Shown: piece by piece, positions 9,561-20,598 of the stretch
Layout of the letters: each line of letters begins with the position of its first letter
How positions within the stretch are numbered: the stretch's first letter is position 1
DNA from: Streptomyces sp. NBC_01216
GTDB taxonomy: Bacteria > Actinomycetota > Actinomycetes > Streptomycetales > Streptomycetaceae
Reading direction: 5' to 3'
Length of the DNA: 64,000 nucleotides
Assembly: GCF_035994945.1 (NCBI RefSeq)
Contig: NZ_CP108677.1
Span: 2,914,001-2,978,000 of the forward strand
The notes under the pieces: model-generated
The model's input: the letters and a program-made list of their open reading frames with translations, nothing else
Told to the model about the DNA's origin: nothing
The model's database searches: none
Translations under genes and position numbers: made by a program

Positions 9561-11711
9561 TCACGCCTCGGCCGCCTCGTCGAACCTGCCGAGGAAGCGG
9601 GGCACCCCGTCCCGCACCTGCCAGAGGAACAGCCCCTGGACGTGGACGAACGAGTTGTCGTTCCCGCTGATGGCGTAGGTCTTGGCGAGCCCCTGGTACG
9701 ACGTCTTCTGCAGCCTGCCGCGCACCCCGTTGCGCTTCACCGACTCCGCGGGCTCCTCCGTGACGAGCCGCCGGAGTGACTCGGCGAAGAAGTTCGCGAC
9801 GTCGAACGCCTCCACGGCGTACCGGTCCACCGGTGTGTTCTTCGCCAGCCCCCACCGCTCGCGGTAGGCGGCGGTGAAGGACGCCGCGGCCGGCAGCCGA
9901 TCGGGGTCGACGTAGCTCGTGCCGAAGAACCAGCCTTCGGCGGCGGCCCCGGCCACCGTGAGGAACTCCGGCTGCAGGGGCTGTTCGACGCTTCCGCACC
10001 GTCCCCGGTACCCCTGGGCGCGGATCTCCCTGGCACACAGGGCGGCGCGGCGAGGCGAGGTCCCCGCGTACATCACGCCGTGCGGGTCGGTGGCGAGCGC
10101 CGCCCGGACGGCGGCGGTGAAGTCCTCGCTGTCGGCGGCGACGGGATGCGAGGACACCGTCCCCCTGCCCGGCGGCGAGTCCTTCATCGACTTGACGGCG
10201 AGCCAGCTGAAACGGCCGGCCTGCTGGTCCTCGACGACGGCGGTCCGGCGGGCTTCGTGTTCGGAGAGAAAGCGGGCGAAGGGCACGATCAGGGTGTCGG
10301 GGCCGGCCCGCATCTCGAAGTAGGTCGGCCCCGAAGCCTGGCCGCGGATGGCTCCCACGGGAACGGACGCGACGACGCTCACCAGGGGCACGACCCGACT
10401 GACGAGTTCGTTGCCGACGGCGACCGCGGTCTCGGTGGTGGTCGGTCCGAGCACCGTGAGCACCTCGGGGTCGCCGGCGTAGGTCCGGGCCGCCGCTGCG
10501 GACGCGGCCGGGTCCCCGCCGTCGTCGGTGACCCGCAGCGCGAGGGTGAACGGGCGGCCCGGGAGGGCGTTGAAGCGCTCCACCGCGATCCGCGCGCCGC
10601 GCTCCTGCGCCCGGCCGTCCGGCCCGCCGAGGTCGGAGATCAGTCCGAGCGCGTACGTCGGCAGGGGGCCGCCGGAGCCCTCGCCGCCACCGCCTCCGGT
10701 CAGCCAGGCGGCCAGGCCACCGGCCCCCGCGACGCCCGCCACCGCGCCGGCCGTCAGGAATCCACGCCGGGTGACGCCCTTCCGCGGTTCCTCCGGGCTC
10801 ACCACCACGGTGGGTTCGGCCACCGGCAGGTCCAGCACCCGGGCGGACCGGACGGCGATCAGCGCGGGGAGTCCCGGCGGCAGCCAGTCGTCCGCCGGAC
10901 CGTCCGCCGGGCCCAGCGCGGACCGTACCTCCACCGCCGACGGCCGGTCCGCGGGGTCCTTGGCGAGACAGGCGGTCACCAGCGGCAGCAGGATGTCCGG
11001 GACACCGCCGAGGTCGGGCTCCTCGTGCACGGTGCGGTAGACGACCGCGGCCACGGTGCCCGTGCCGAAGGGGCGCCGGCCGGTCAGCGCGTAGGCGAGG
11101 ACGCAGCCCAGCGAGAAGACGTCGCCGGCCGGTCCGACGGGGCCGGACCCGTCGACCCGTGCCTGTTCGGGCGCGAGGAAGCCCGGGGTGCCGACCATCG
11201 CGTCGGTGGCGGTGAGCGCCGTTGCCCCGGCGGAGCGGACGATGCCGAAGTCGATCAGACGGGGGCCGTCGAGGGCCAGCAGGACGTTGCCCGGTTTCAC
11301 GTCCCGGTGGACGAGCCCCGCCGTGTGCACGTCGGCGAGCGCGTCCGCGAGCCGGGCGCCGAGGGCGCGGACGGTCGTCTCGGGCAGGGGGCCGTGCACG
11401 CCGACGGCCTCGGCGAGCGAGGGTCCCGGCACGAACTCGGTGGCCAGCCAGGGTTCGCGTGCCTCCGGGTCGGCGCCGATGACCCGGACGACCCAACGGC
11501 CCGTGAGGCGCTCGGCGGTCCGCGCCTCCCGCCGGAACCGCTCGCGGAACCCGGGATCGGCGGCGTGCTCGGCACGGATGAGTTTGAGCGCGGACAGGGC
11601 CCCGCCGGCGGAGCGGGCGAGGTAGACCACGCCCATGCCGCCGGCGCCGAGCCGGCCCAGGAGGCGGTGGCCGGCGATCGACGACGGGTCCGCCGGACGC
11701 AGTGGCCGCAC
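9561..11711 (-). CDS. Ser/Thr protein kinase fused to extracellular substrate-binding-protein domain
   Basis: 716-aa membrane kinase. The cytosolic kinase domain (about 13-270) has G-A-G-G-M-G at 22-27, Lys43, the catalytic loop H-R-D-V-K-P-G-N (Asp137), D-F-G at 154-156 and A-P-E at 180-182; all key residues are intact. A linker leads to T-R-R-G-F-L at 314-319, then an 18-residue hydrophobic segment. Residues about 345-716 resemble a periplasmic branched-chain amino-acid-type binding protein (G-P-T-T-T-E-T-A-V-A, A-E-G-W-F-F-G and similar). It should bind an extracellular ligand and signal through phosphorylation. GTG at 11711 is 4 nt after the stop of the paralog upstream, so they share an operon. 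The twin-arginine motif before an internal helix is unusual. Confidence 0.9.
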   Translation of the reverse strand: MRPLRPADPSSIAGHRLLGRLGAGGMGVVYLARSAGGALSALKLIRAEHAADPGFRERFRREARTAERLTGRWVVRVIGADPEAREPWLATEFVPGPSLAEAVGVHGPLPETTVRALGARLADALADVHTAGLVHRDVKPGNVLLALDGPRLIDFGIVRSAGATALTATDAMVGTPGFLAPEQARVDGSGPVGPAGDVFSLGCVLAYALTGRRPFGTGTVAAVVYRTVHEEPDLGGVPDILLPLVTACLAKDPADRPSAVEVRSALGPADGPADDWLPPGLPALIAVRSARVLDLPVAEPTVVVSPEEPRKGVTRRGFLTAGAVAGVAGAGGLAAWLTGGGGGEGSGGPLPTYALGLISDLGGPDGRAQERGARIAVERFNALPGRPFTLALRVTDDGGDPAASAAAARTYAGDPEVLTVLGPTTTETAVAVGNELVSRVVPLVSVVASVPVGAIRGQASGPTYFEMRAGPDTLIVPFARFLSEHEARRTAVVEDQQAGRFSWLAVKSMKDSPPGRGTVSSHPVAADSEDFTAAVRAALATDPHGVMYAGTSPRRAALCAREIRAQGYRGRCGSVEQPLQPEFLTVAGAAAEGWFFGTSYVDPDRLPAAASFTAAYRERWGLAKNTPVDRYAVEAFDVANFFAESLRRLVTEEPAESVKRNGVRGRLQKTSYQGLAKTYAISGNDNSFVHVQGLFLWQVRDGVPRFLGRFDEAAEA

Positions 11712-11715
11712 CGGG

Positions 11716-13977
11716 TCAGCCCTGCTTCGTCCTGGTCGGCGTGGCGGGCGCGGCGCCGACGAGCTTGTAGGCGCCGCCGGTCACCGCGTACAGGAAGGTG
11801 CCGCCCTGGGTCAGGTCGCCGCTCTCGTTGAAGGCGTAGGCGCCCATCGCGCCGTCGTACCGCTGCGTGCGCAGTGACTGCCAGAGCCCCTTGCGGGCGG
11901 GGGCGCGGCCGGCCGCGGCGGCGGCGGCCAGCTGCCGCAGGGTCATGGCGACGATGTCGTAGGACTCGCCCGCGTAGGGCGGCGGAGCCGTGCCGTACCG
12001 CTTCCGGTAGGCGGCGGCGAAGGCCGCGGACTTGGTGCGGGTGTCGGCGGAGGTGTCGGGGGCGGGCGAGACGGGGTCGCCGACGGGGGCGGTGACGAAC
12101 CAGCCTTCGGCGGACCGTCCTGCCTCCTTGAGGAACGTCGTCCCGAAGACGTGCTGTCCACCGAACCTCGGTCCGGTGAAACCCAGTGCGGTCAGGGCGC
12201 GGGCGGCGAGGACGGCGGTCTCGGCGACGCCGCAGTGGATGTAGCTGTCGATGCCGGCGTCGATCATGCCGGCCAGGATCGGACGGTAGTCGGTGACGCG
12301 GCCGGGGATCACGCGATAGCGGCGCTCGACGCCGGCCACCCGCAGGCCGTAGTCGACGCCCCGGACGTACTGCCAGCTGTAGTGGTCGTCGGTGCGCTCC
12401 TGCAGGACACCGGGCCGCCGGACGCCGTCGAGGAGCAGGGCCGCGTAGGAGAGGTGCATGCCGGCGAAGATGTGGTGCGGTATCGCGCGCAGGATGGTGA
12501 CGTTCGGCGGGGCCGACGTGTCCCGGAGGGTCAGCAGGTTGTACCCGGCGGAGACGGTGACGAGCGCCAGGCCCGCCTCCTCGAAGACGGGGAGCACGGC
12601 CTGGCCGGTGGCGTCGGAGGTGGGGCCGAGGACGGCCAGGACGGCCGGGTCGGCGGTGAGGGCGCGGGCGGCGGCCGGGGCTCCCGCCGGGTCTCCCCGT
12701 TCGTCGGAGACCTTGAGTCCGGCCGGCGGGAGTTTCCCGAGCGGGTCGCCGTTCTTCGCCGCGGCGATCCGGGCGTTGAACTCCTCCACGGCCAGCCGGG
12801 CGCCCCTCTCCTGGGCCCGGCCGATCTCCCGCGCCGGGCCGGAGAGGTCGGCGAGGACGCCGACCGACCAGTGCGCGGACGAGGCCGCGGGTGTGGTTCC
12901 AGGGCCGTCGTCGCCGTCGCGGAGGGCGGCCCAGGTGCCGAGGCCACCGGCGGCGACGAGGGCGGCGCCGCCGGCCGCGAGAAGGAATCCGCGCCTGCCG
13001 GTCGCCGGCGTCGGGGTGTCCGGTCGGTCGGCCTGGGTGAGGTCGATGGCGGGCAGGGCGAGCATGCGGGCCGCCCGCTCGGCGATGGTCCGGACGACGG
13101 GGGCGGGCAGCCAGTCGCCCGCCTCACCCGGGGCGTCCTCGGTGAGCAGGACGGTGGCCTCCGCGGCGGTGGGCCGCGCGGCCGGGTCCTTGGCGAGGCA
13201 GCTGCGCACCAGGCCCAGCAGCCCTTCCGGCACGCCGTCGAGGTCGGGCTCGTCGTGGACGGTCCGGTAGAGGAGGGCCTCGACGCTTCCGGCGCCGAAG
13301 GGCGGCCGGCCGGTCGCCGCGTGGACCAGCAGGCAGCCGAGGGCGAACACGTCGGCCGGCGGTCCGAGTTCGCCGGTCCGGGCCTCGGCCTGTTCGGGGG
13401 CGAGGAAGCCCGGGGTACCGACGACCATGTCGGTCGAGGTGAGCGTGGTGTCCCCGGTCGTCCGGGCGATGCCGAAGTCGATCAGACGGGGACCGTCGAC
13501 GGCGAGCATGACGTTGCCCGGCTTCACGTCCCGGTGGACCAGCCCCGCGGCGTGCACCGCGGCGAGCGCGCGGGCGACGGCGCCGCCGAGGATCCGCACG
13601 CTCCGTTCGGGCAGCGGTCCGTGGGCGGCGACCGCCTCGCCGACGGAGAGGCCGGGGACGAAGGCGGTGGCCATCCAGGGTGCGGGGGCGTCCGGGTCGG
13701 CGCCGGTCACCGGGACGGCCCAGGGACTGGTGACGCGCCGAGCGGCCTCGACCTCGCGCCGGAAACGGGCCCGGAATTCGGGCTCGTCCGCGTACTCGCC
13801 GTGGGTGACCTTGACGGCGGCGAGTGCGCCCGCGTCCGTGCGGCCGAGGTAGACCACGCCCATGCCACCGCTGCCGAGCCGGCCCAGGAGGCGGTAGCCC
13901 GCGAGCGACGAAGGGTCCGCGGGCAGCAACGGCTGGAGGGCGCCCGGCTCGGGCACCGGTGGGGTGTCGGGGCTCAC
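11716..13977 (-). CDS. Ser/Thr protein kinase fused to substrate-binding-protein domain, paralog
   Basis: 753-aa paralog of the following gene with the same architecture. The kinase has G-S-G-G-M-G at 35-40, Lys56, H-R-D-V-K-P-G-N (Asp150), D-F-G at 167-169 and A-P-E at 193-195. G-R-R-G-F-L at 327-332 precedes a hydrophobic helix (333-350). An extracellular binding-protein-like domain fills about 365-753, with G-P-T-S-D-A-T-G-Q-A and A-E-G-W-F-V. GTG at 13977 overlaps the upstream lipoprotein stop (GTGA) and has GAAGG 7 nt upstream. The receptor halves differ more than the kinase halves, so the ligands probably differ. The three-gene order of lipoprotein, kinase, kinase suggests one sensing unit. 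Confidence 0.9.
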   Translation of the reverse strand: MSPDTPPVPEPGALQPLLPADPSSLAGYRLLGRLGSGGMGVVYLGRTDAGALAAVKVTHGEYADEPEFRARFRREVEAARRVTSPWAVPVTGADPDAPAPWMATAFVPGLSVGEAVAAHGPLPERSVRILGGAVARALAAVHAAGLVHRDVKPGNVMLAVDGPRLIDFGIARTTGDTTLTSTDMVVGTPGFLAPEQAEARTGELGPPADVFALGCLLVHAATGRPPFGAGSVEALLYRTVHDEPDLDGVPEGLLGLVRSCLAKDPAARPTAAEATVLLTEDAPGEAGDWLPAPVVRTIAERAARMLALPAIDLTQADRPDTPTPATGRRGFLLAAGGAALVAAGGLGTWAALRDGDDGPGTTPAASSAHWSVGVLADLSGPAREIGRAQERGARLAVEEFNARIAAAKNGDPLGKLPPAGLKVSDERGDPAGAPAAARALTADPAVLAVLGPTSDATGQAVLPVFEEAGLALVTVSAGYNLLTLRDTSAPPNVTILRAIPHHIFAGMHLSYAALLLDGVRRPGVLQERTDDHYSWQYVRGVDYGLRVAGVERRYRVIPGRVTDYRPILAGMIDAGIDSYIHCGVAETAVLAARALTALGFTGPRFGGQHVFGTTFLKEAGRSAEGWFVTAPVGDPVSPAPDTSADTRTKSAAFAAAYRKRYGTAPPPYAGESYDIVAMTLRQLAAAAAAGRAPARKGLWQSLRTQRYDGAMGAYAFNESGDLTQGGTFLYAVTGGAYKLVGAAPATPTRTKQG

Positions 13978-14804
13978 GACTGCACCTTCAGCTCTGCCTT
14001 GACGCGCTCGATCATGGTGACGAGTGCCTGGATCTGGGCACTGTCTGTCTCCCCGTCGACGTAGCCCGGCGCACCCTTGACGACGGTGGCGACGGTGACC
14101 TGGCCGATGCGGGACTGGTACCAGCTGTAGAAGTACCGGCCCTCGACCGCGTCGTTCTCGTAGGCGCCGCGCTCGCCGAGCGAGTCGGAGGCCGTGTAGT
14201 TGCCGCCGACGCCGAACGGGTTGCCGAGCGAGTTGAGACCGGTGAGCCGCTCGCCCTCGCGCAGTGTCTGATTCGGGCAGCGCAGCGCCTCCTCCAGGGT
14301 TCCGGCCATCTCCCAGTCGCCGTCCTCCTCGGTGCGGTGGACGGTGACGGTGGCGGAGACGCGCAGCAGTCCCTTGCCCGCGGTCGCGGGGACCTGGCTG
14401 GAGGCGGTCACGCTGTACAGCACGGAGGCGGGCGGGGTGCCCCGGTCCCACACGCAGTCGTCACGCAGGACGGGCCAGTGCTCGGGGTCGCTGACGTAGG
14501 GGGTGCGGCGGACGTAGCCGGGGCCCCAGGCGTCCGGGCCCGCGACGACCCGGAGCGCCAGCCGCTCGGCGTCGGCGCGGTTCGCGGGCGCCCGCGAGGG
14601 GTCGGGGGTGAAGTCGAGGCGGGAGGGAGGCGCGGACGGGACGGCGGCGGTGCCCGGTGCCCTCGCGGTGGGACTCGCTCCGGTCGTGCCGCTGTTCCTT
14701 CCGTCGTCGCGGTCCGCCCCGCCGGCCGCGCAGCCGGTCAGGACCAGGGCGCCCGCCAGTAAGGCGTGGCAGGCGCGCACCACTCTTCCGTCCCCGTACG
14801 CCAC
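13974..14804 (-). CDS. Putative lipoprotein heading the kinase operon
   Basis: 276-aa secreted lipoprotein of unknown function. GTG at 14804 is chosen because it gives a short signal peptide with the lipobox L-T-G-C ending near residue 21, and GGGGGA lies 5 nt upstream; an upstream in-frame extension has no signal character. After the lipidated Cys comes a Ser/Thr/Pro-rich linker to about residue 70. A folded domain follows, with a conserved-looking C-V-W-D/C-P-N pair that could form a disulfide. Its end overlaps the kinase at 13977, so it may be a ligand or accessory for the kinase receptors (inference). I do not recognise a named family. Confidence 0.75.
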   Translation of the reverse strand: MAYGDGRVVRACHALLAGALVLTGCAAGGADRDDGRNSGTTGASPTARAPGTAAVPSAPPSRLDFTPDPSRAPANRADAERLALRVVAGPDAWGPGYVRRTPYVSDPEHWPVLRDDCVWDRGTPPASVLYSVTASSQVPATAGKGLLRVSATVTVHRTEEDGDWEMAGTLEEALRCPNQTLREGERLTGLNSLGNPFGVGGNYTASDSLGERGAYENDAVEGRYFYSWYQSRIGQVTVATVVKGAPGYVDGETDSAQIQALVTMIERVKAELKVQS

Positions 14805-15043
14805 GGATCCCCCACGGTCCTTCGTACGCTCCCGATTGGTGAGCAGATCGTACGCCGGAGCGGGTCGGCTGATCTTCTTTATCGCCGCATCGAGGCGCAA
14901 TGATGACGATTCCGCGACGCGCCCCGCCGGTCCCGCGCCGGGCCGCACCCCAAGGTCATGACCGTATCGCGGTACGGGCATGACAGTCCGCCCCCCTCGG
15001 CGCTACCTTCATCGGGACGGCGCGGCACGGGGCAGGAGGTTCG

Positions 15044-16060
15044 GTGAAGACGGACGACGAGGGACGGGCAGGACTCCTCTACGGGATCGGCGCCTACGGC
15101 ATGTGGGGACTGGTCCCGCTCTTCTGGCCGCTCCTGAAGCCGTCGGGGGCGATGGAGATCCTCGCCCACCGGATGGTGTGGTCGCTGGTCGTCGTCGCCG
15201 TCGCGCTCCTGGTGCTCCGCCGCTGGGGCTGGATACGCGCCGTGCTGCGCACCCCGCGCAGACTGGCCCTGATCGCCGTGGCCGCGTCCGTGATCACCGT
15301 GAACTGGGGCCTGTACATCTGGGCCGTGAACGCCGGGCAGGTCGTCGAGGCATCGCTCGGCTACTTCATCAACCCGCTGGTCACCATCGCCATGGGCGTC
15401 CTGCTGCTGAAGGAGCGGCTGCGGCCCGCGCAGTGGGCGGCGGTCGGCATCGGCTTCGCGGCGGTGCTCGTACTGGCCGTCGGATACGGGCGACCGCCGT
15501 GGATCTCACTGGTCCTCGCGTTCTCCTTCGCCGTCTACGGCCTGGTGAAGAAGAAGGTCAACATCGGTGGCCTGGAGTCGCTGGCGGCGGAGACCGCGAT
15601 CCAGTTCCTGCCGGCCCTCGCCTTTCTGCTCTGGCTGGGCTCTTCCGGCACCTCGACCTTCACGGGCGGGGACCCCGGGCACGCGGCCCTGCTCGCCGCG
15701 ACCGGCGTCGTCACGGCCGCGCCGCTGATCTGCTTCGGCGCCGCCGCGATCCGTGTCCCGCTGTCGACGCTGGGACTGCTCCAGTACCTGGCGCCGCTCT
15801 TCCAGTTCGGCCTGGGCGTCGCGTACTTCCACGAGGCGATGCCGCCGGAACGGTGGGCGGGCTTCTCCCTGGTGTGGCTGGCGCTGTCGGTCCTCACCTG
15901 GGACGCGGTGCGCACGGCGCGCCGGAGCCGGGCGGCCGTCGAGGCGGCGGGCGCGGTCGCGGCGGAGGTGGTCGCCCACGAGGCGGCGACGGCGGCCGTG
16001 GAACCGGACGCCCCCGGGACGGGCGGCGGGGCCGGAGTGCGGAGCGGGACCGGCGGCTGA
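15044..16060 (+). CDS. rarD: RarD/EamA-type drug/metabolite transporter
   Basis: Ten-helix transporter of the EamA superfamily (338 aa). RarD-type features are Y-G-I-G-A-Y-G-M-W-G-L-V-P-L-F-W in helix 1, E-I-L-A-H-R-M-V-W-S, N-W-G-L-Y-I-W-A-V-N and L-Q-Y-L-A-P-L-F-Q-F. A soluble Ala/Glu-rich C-terminal tail of about 45 residues follows the last helix. GTG at 15044 has GGAGG immediately upstream. It is divergent from the kinase operon. The substrate is unknown; the RarD name comes from chloramphenicol-sensitivity work in other bacteria. The stop codon forms the edge of a palindromic repeat. Confidence 0.9.
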   Translation: MKTDDEGRAGLLYGIGAYGMWGLVPLFWPLLKPSGAMEILAHRMVWSLVVVAVALLVLRRWGWIRAVLRTPRRLALIAVAASVITVNWGLYIWAVNAGQVVEASLGYFINPLVTIAMGVLLLKERLRPAQWAAVGIGFAAVLVLAVGYGRPPWISLVLAFSFAVYGLVKKKVNIGGLESLAAETAIQFLPALAFLLWLGSSGTSTFTGGDPGHAALLAATGVVTAAPLICFGAAAIRVPLSTLGLLQYLAPLFQFGLGVAYFHEAMPPERWAGFSLVWLALSVLTWDAVRTARRSRAAVEAAGAVAAEVVAHEAATAAVEPDAPGTGGGAGVRSGTGG

Positions 16061-16076
16061 GAGCCCGTCGGGTGGC
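16058..16076. repeat. REP-like repeat, locus B (half element)
   Basis: TGAGAGCCCGTCGGGTGGC begins exactly at the rarD stop codon TGA. It matches one arm of the family seen at 20595, 51088 and 53109. The opposite arm is not recognisable downstream. Confidence 0.55.
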
Positions 16077-16271
16077 GGACGGGGCCACGCCCCGGGCGGG
16101 CGCCTCCCCACCCGTCGCGGCGGGCGGTCCCCGCTCCTGCGCCGGCCCGGGGCGGTGGGGCCGGGACCTCGGTGAGCAGCGGTCCAGCCGGAACGCACCG
16201 GTGCCGAAAAGGGCCGCCCGGCCGGATGCCCGGAGCGTCGTTCCGGTGGCGGACCGCGTCATGCAACCGCT

Positions 16272-16736
16272 ATGACAAGTCACATGACTCCACTGCACTG
16301 GAAGCTTGTGATCGACGCCTCCGACCCGCACGCCCAGTCGGCCTTCTGGGCGGCGGCTCTCGGCTACCTGGAGGAGGACCACAGCGCGCACATCACCCGG
16401 CTGCTCGACCTGGGCGCCGCGCCACCCGAGGTGACGGTCACCGTGCACGATCACCCCGCATGGCGAGATCTCGCCGCTGTCCGCCATCCGGACGACCCCT
16501 TCGAGCCCGCGTCGGACGTCGGTCTGGGCCGGCGCATCCTCTTCCAGCGCGTCCCGGAGAGGAAGTCGGCCAAGAACCGGCTCCACCTCGACCTCCACCC
16601 GGCCCCGAACACCCGTGAGGAGGAGGTCGGACGCCTGGAGGGTCTGGGCGCCTCGGTCCTGCGCCGGGTGAGCGAACCGGGCGGCTCCTGGGTGGTGATG
16701 TCGGACCCGGAGGGCAACGAGTTCTGCGTGCACTGA
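16272..16736 (+). CDS. VOC (glyoxalase/dioxygenase-like) family protein
   Basis: 154-aa single-module vicinal-oxygen-chelate protein. The fold signature is visible as L-V-I-D-A-S-D-P-H-A-Q-S-A-F-W near the N-terminus, N-R-L-H-L-D-L-H in the middle and a closing D-P-E-G-N-E-F-C-V-H. In related proteins this closing segment places a metal-ligand Glu in the last strand. No substrate can be assigned. The start is ATG 16272 or ATG 16284; neither has a strong Shine-Dalgarno sequence. It appears monocistronic. Confidence 0.8.
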   Translation: MTSHMTPLHWKLVIDASDPHAQSAFWAAALGYLEEDHSAHITRLLDLGAAPPEVTVTVHDHPAWRDLAAVRHPDDPFEPASDVGLGRRILFQRVPERKSAKNRLHLDLHPAPNTREEEVGRLEGLGASVLRRVSEPGGSWVVMSDPEGNEFCVH

Positions 16737-18623
<1,887 letters not shown>

Positions 18624-18669
18624 GCCCCGGTACCCGGAGTCCCGCGCACCCGGCGGGCTTCCGGGCCGA

Positions 18670-18703
18670 GGGCGGCGTCCGGCTCCACGGCCGGGCGCCG
18701 CCC
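18670..18703. terminator. Hairpin between convergent peptidase and LolA-like genes
   Basis: Arms GGGCGGCG and CGCCGCCC with further internal pairing, between two convergent stop codons. No T-tract, as is common in high-GC actinobacteria. Confidence 0.5.
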
Positions 18704-18772
18704 GCACGACTCCCGGGTGGGCCGGTGACGCAGCCCGGCCCACCCGGGCAACCACCGTCGGGGCGGTGCGGG

Positions 18773-19939
18773 TCAGCGGCCGGCGTTCGCCGCGTCCACC
18801 AGGGCGTCCTTGGTGACGGCGCCGACGTAGACCTTTCCGTCATCCGTCATCAGCGCGTTGACGAGCTTGGTCGAGAAGACCGTTCCCGTACCGAACTTCC
18901 CGCTGACCTTGTCGCCCAGCGCGTCGAGGAATCCCCGTGCCTCCGCCGGGATCTCGGAGTCCTCCGGAGCCGGGGTCCCCGTGTCGAGCCTGGCGATCGC
19001 CGTCCAGCCCTCGCCGATGACGTTCACGCCGTCGCCGTCCTCCAGGCCCGTGAGGTCCCCGAGACCCCCGAGACCCCGCGGCGCCTTGTCCTCACCCTCC
19101 GGGAAGCCCTCCGTGATCCTCGCTCCGCTCGGTGCCGCGAAGGACGAGGCGGCCGGCTTGCCGAAGTCGATCTTCGTGAAGCCCGCGTCCACGACCGGCT
19201 TCCCGCCCGAGGCCGACCGGAGCGTGAACTTCAGCGGGGTGCCCGTGGCGGCGTCCACGGCCACCTTCACCGACTCGACCGTCGAGCCGCTCTGCTTCGG
19301 CTTGACGACCAGCTGGTAGGCATCCCGTCCGGCCACCTTCGCCGTTCCGCCGACCGTGATCGACGTCGTGCCGTCGGCGACCCTCAGAAGCTCGTCCGCG
19401 AGTTCCTTCGGGGTGGCGGGCACGCCCCCCGGCGTCCCTCCGGCCTTCGCGCCGTCCTCGGCGCCGCCCTTCGGGCCGTCCGCCTTCTCGTGGTACGCCT
19501 CCTTGGACGCGCTGTCGTACGCCCAGACGTCCTCGCCGTTGTGGATCAGGCTGTACTCGTCCGAGCCGTCGAGCACCGTCAGCCGCTGCCGCTCGGGGCC
19601 GTCCGCCGCGAGCCGCAGCGTGTGCGTGCCGGTGAAGAGCTCGGTGAGGCGGTCCTGCGGGTCCGCCGAGGAGGAACCGCCGCCGCCGACCAGACCCGCG
19701 AACGACGGCAGGCCCAGATCCGTGCTGATCTTGAAGGTGCCGGACAGCGACTGGGTGTCCGAGGCGGCGATCTTCTCGACGAGTTCCCGTGCCGTGATCT
19801 CCGGCAGGTCGGGGTCACCGGACGCGGCCAGCGCCGGGACCAGGCCGATGGTCGCCGCGGCCACTCCGGCCACCGCGACAGGGACGATGTAGCGACTCGC
19901 CCGGCGGCGGGGCGTCTGCGTGGTGTCGTTCGGTGCCAT
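18773..19939 (-). CDS. LolA/LppX-like secreted or membrane-anchored protein
   Basis: 388-aa protein with a basic N-terminus (P-R-R-R-A-S-R-Y), one hydrophobic segment at about 18-40 and a large extracellular part. The repeated beta-strand pattern (L-S-G-T-F-K-I-S-T-D, H-T-L-R-L-A-A-D-G, A-Y-Q-L-V-V-K-P-K and V-K-V-A-V-D-A-A-T-G-T-P-L) resembles the LolA/LppX half-barrel used to bind lipids or lipoproteins. A Gly/Ser/Asp-rich loop interrupts it at about 80-90 and 145-165. ATG at 19939 is preferred, with GGAGG 10 nt upstream. The cargo is unknown; an outer-membrane role is excluded in a Gram-positive, so envelope lipid handling or sigma-factor regulation are possibilities. Confidence 0.7.
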   Translation of the reverse strand: MAPNDTTQTPRRRASRYIVPVAVAGVAAATIGLVPALAASGDPDLPEITARELVEKIAASDTQSLSGTFKISTDLGLPSFAGLVGGGGSSSADPQDRLTELFTGTHTLRLAADGPERQRLTVLDGSDEYSLIHNGEDVWAYDSASKEAYHEKADGPKGGAEDGAKAGGTPGGVPATPKELADELLRVADGTTSITVGGTAKVAGRDAYQLVVKPKQSGSTVESVKVAVDAATGTPLKFTLRSASGGKPVVDAGFTKIDFGKPAASSFAAPSGARITEGFPEGEDKAPRGLGGLGDLTGLEDGDGVNVIGEGWTAIARLDTGTPAPEDSEIPAEARGFLDALGDKVSGKFGTGTVFSTKLVNALMTDDGKVYVGAVTKDALVDAANAGR

Positions 19940-20228
19940 GGTCTGTGCTACCTCCGTGGTCGATGACATCCATCTGACCAAAACGGCGGTACGGAATCGT
20001 CAGTCTCCGGGCGCAACCTCACGTACTGCTACGGGATGACGGAACCCTGAGATCCCCGGGGCCGTCTCGGGCCGGTGCGCCGGGGTTCCCGCGCGCCGGA
20101 CACCGGCCACGGGCGGGAGAAGGCCGCCTTCCGGACCGACGCGGTCCACCCGTACGGACCCTCACCGGGGAGCCGTACCGGGACCGGCCCGCGCCTTCGG
20201 CGACGCGGGCAGCGCGCGTGCCGGCGGC

Positions 20229-20598
20229 GTGACCGCCCGGCCGGAGGTCATCCGGCGGGCTCTCAGAGCCTGTCGGGTGGCCTTCGATCGACAGGCGGGC
20301 GCGGTCTGGCGCGGGCGATCCCAAGGCGCCGGGATGCCGCTGTAGCGGAGCTACCGGGGCATCCCGGCAACGCAGGCAGTGTGCGTGCCAGGGCGTGACC
20401 GCCCGGCCGGAGGCCACCCGGCGGGCTCTCAGAGCCTGTCGGGTGGCCTTCGATCGACAGGCGGGCGCGGTCTGGTGCGGGCGATCCCAAGGCGCCGGGA
20501 TGCCGCTGTAGCGGAGCTACCGGGGCATCCCGGCAACGCAGGCAGTGTGCGTGCCAGGGCGTGACCGCCCGGCCGGAGGCCACCCGGCGGGCTCTCAG
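20229..20598. repeat. 166-bp tandem duplication built on the palindromic repeat family (locus C)
   Basis: Unit 1 (20271-20436) and unit 2 (20437-20598) differ at one position in the part I compared. A partial earlier copy of the unit's end lies at 20229-20270. Each unit opens TGTCGGGTGGCCTTCGATCG and closes GGCCACCCGGCGGGCTCTCA, i.e. inverted ends. Inside lies a hairpin (20331-20365 and 20497-20531) with outer arms GGATGCC/GGCATCC and inner arms GTAGC/GCTAC. The final TCA at 20595-20597 is the stop codon of the prenyl synthase on the minus strand. The rest of the 655-nt gap (19940-20228) shows no gene. Confidence 0.8.
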
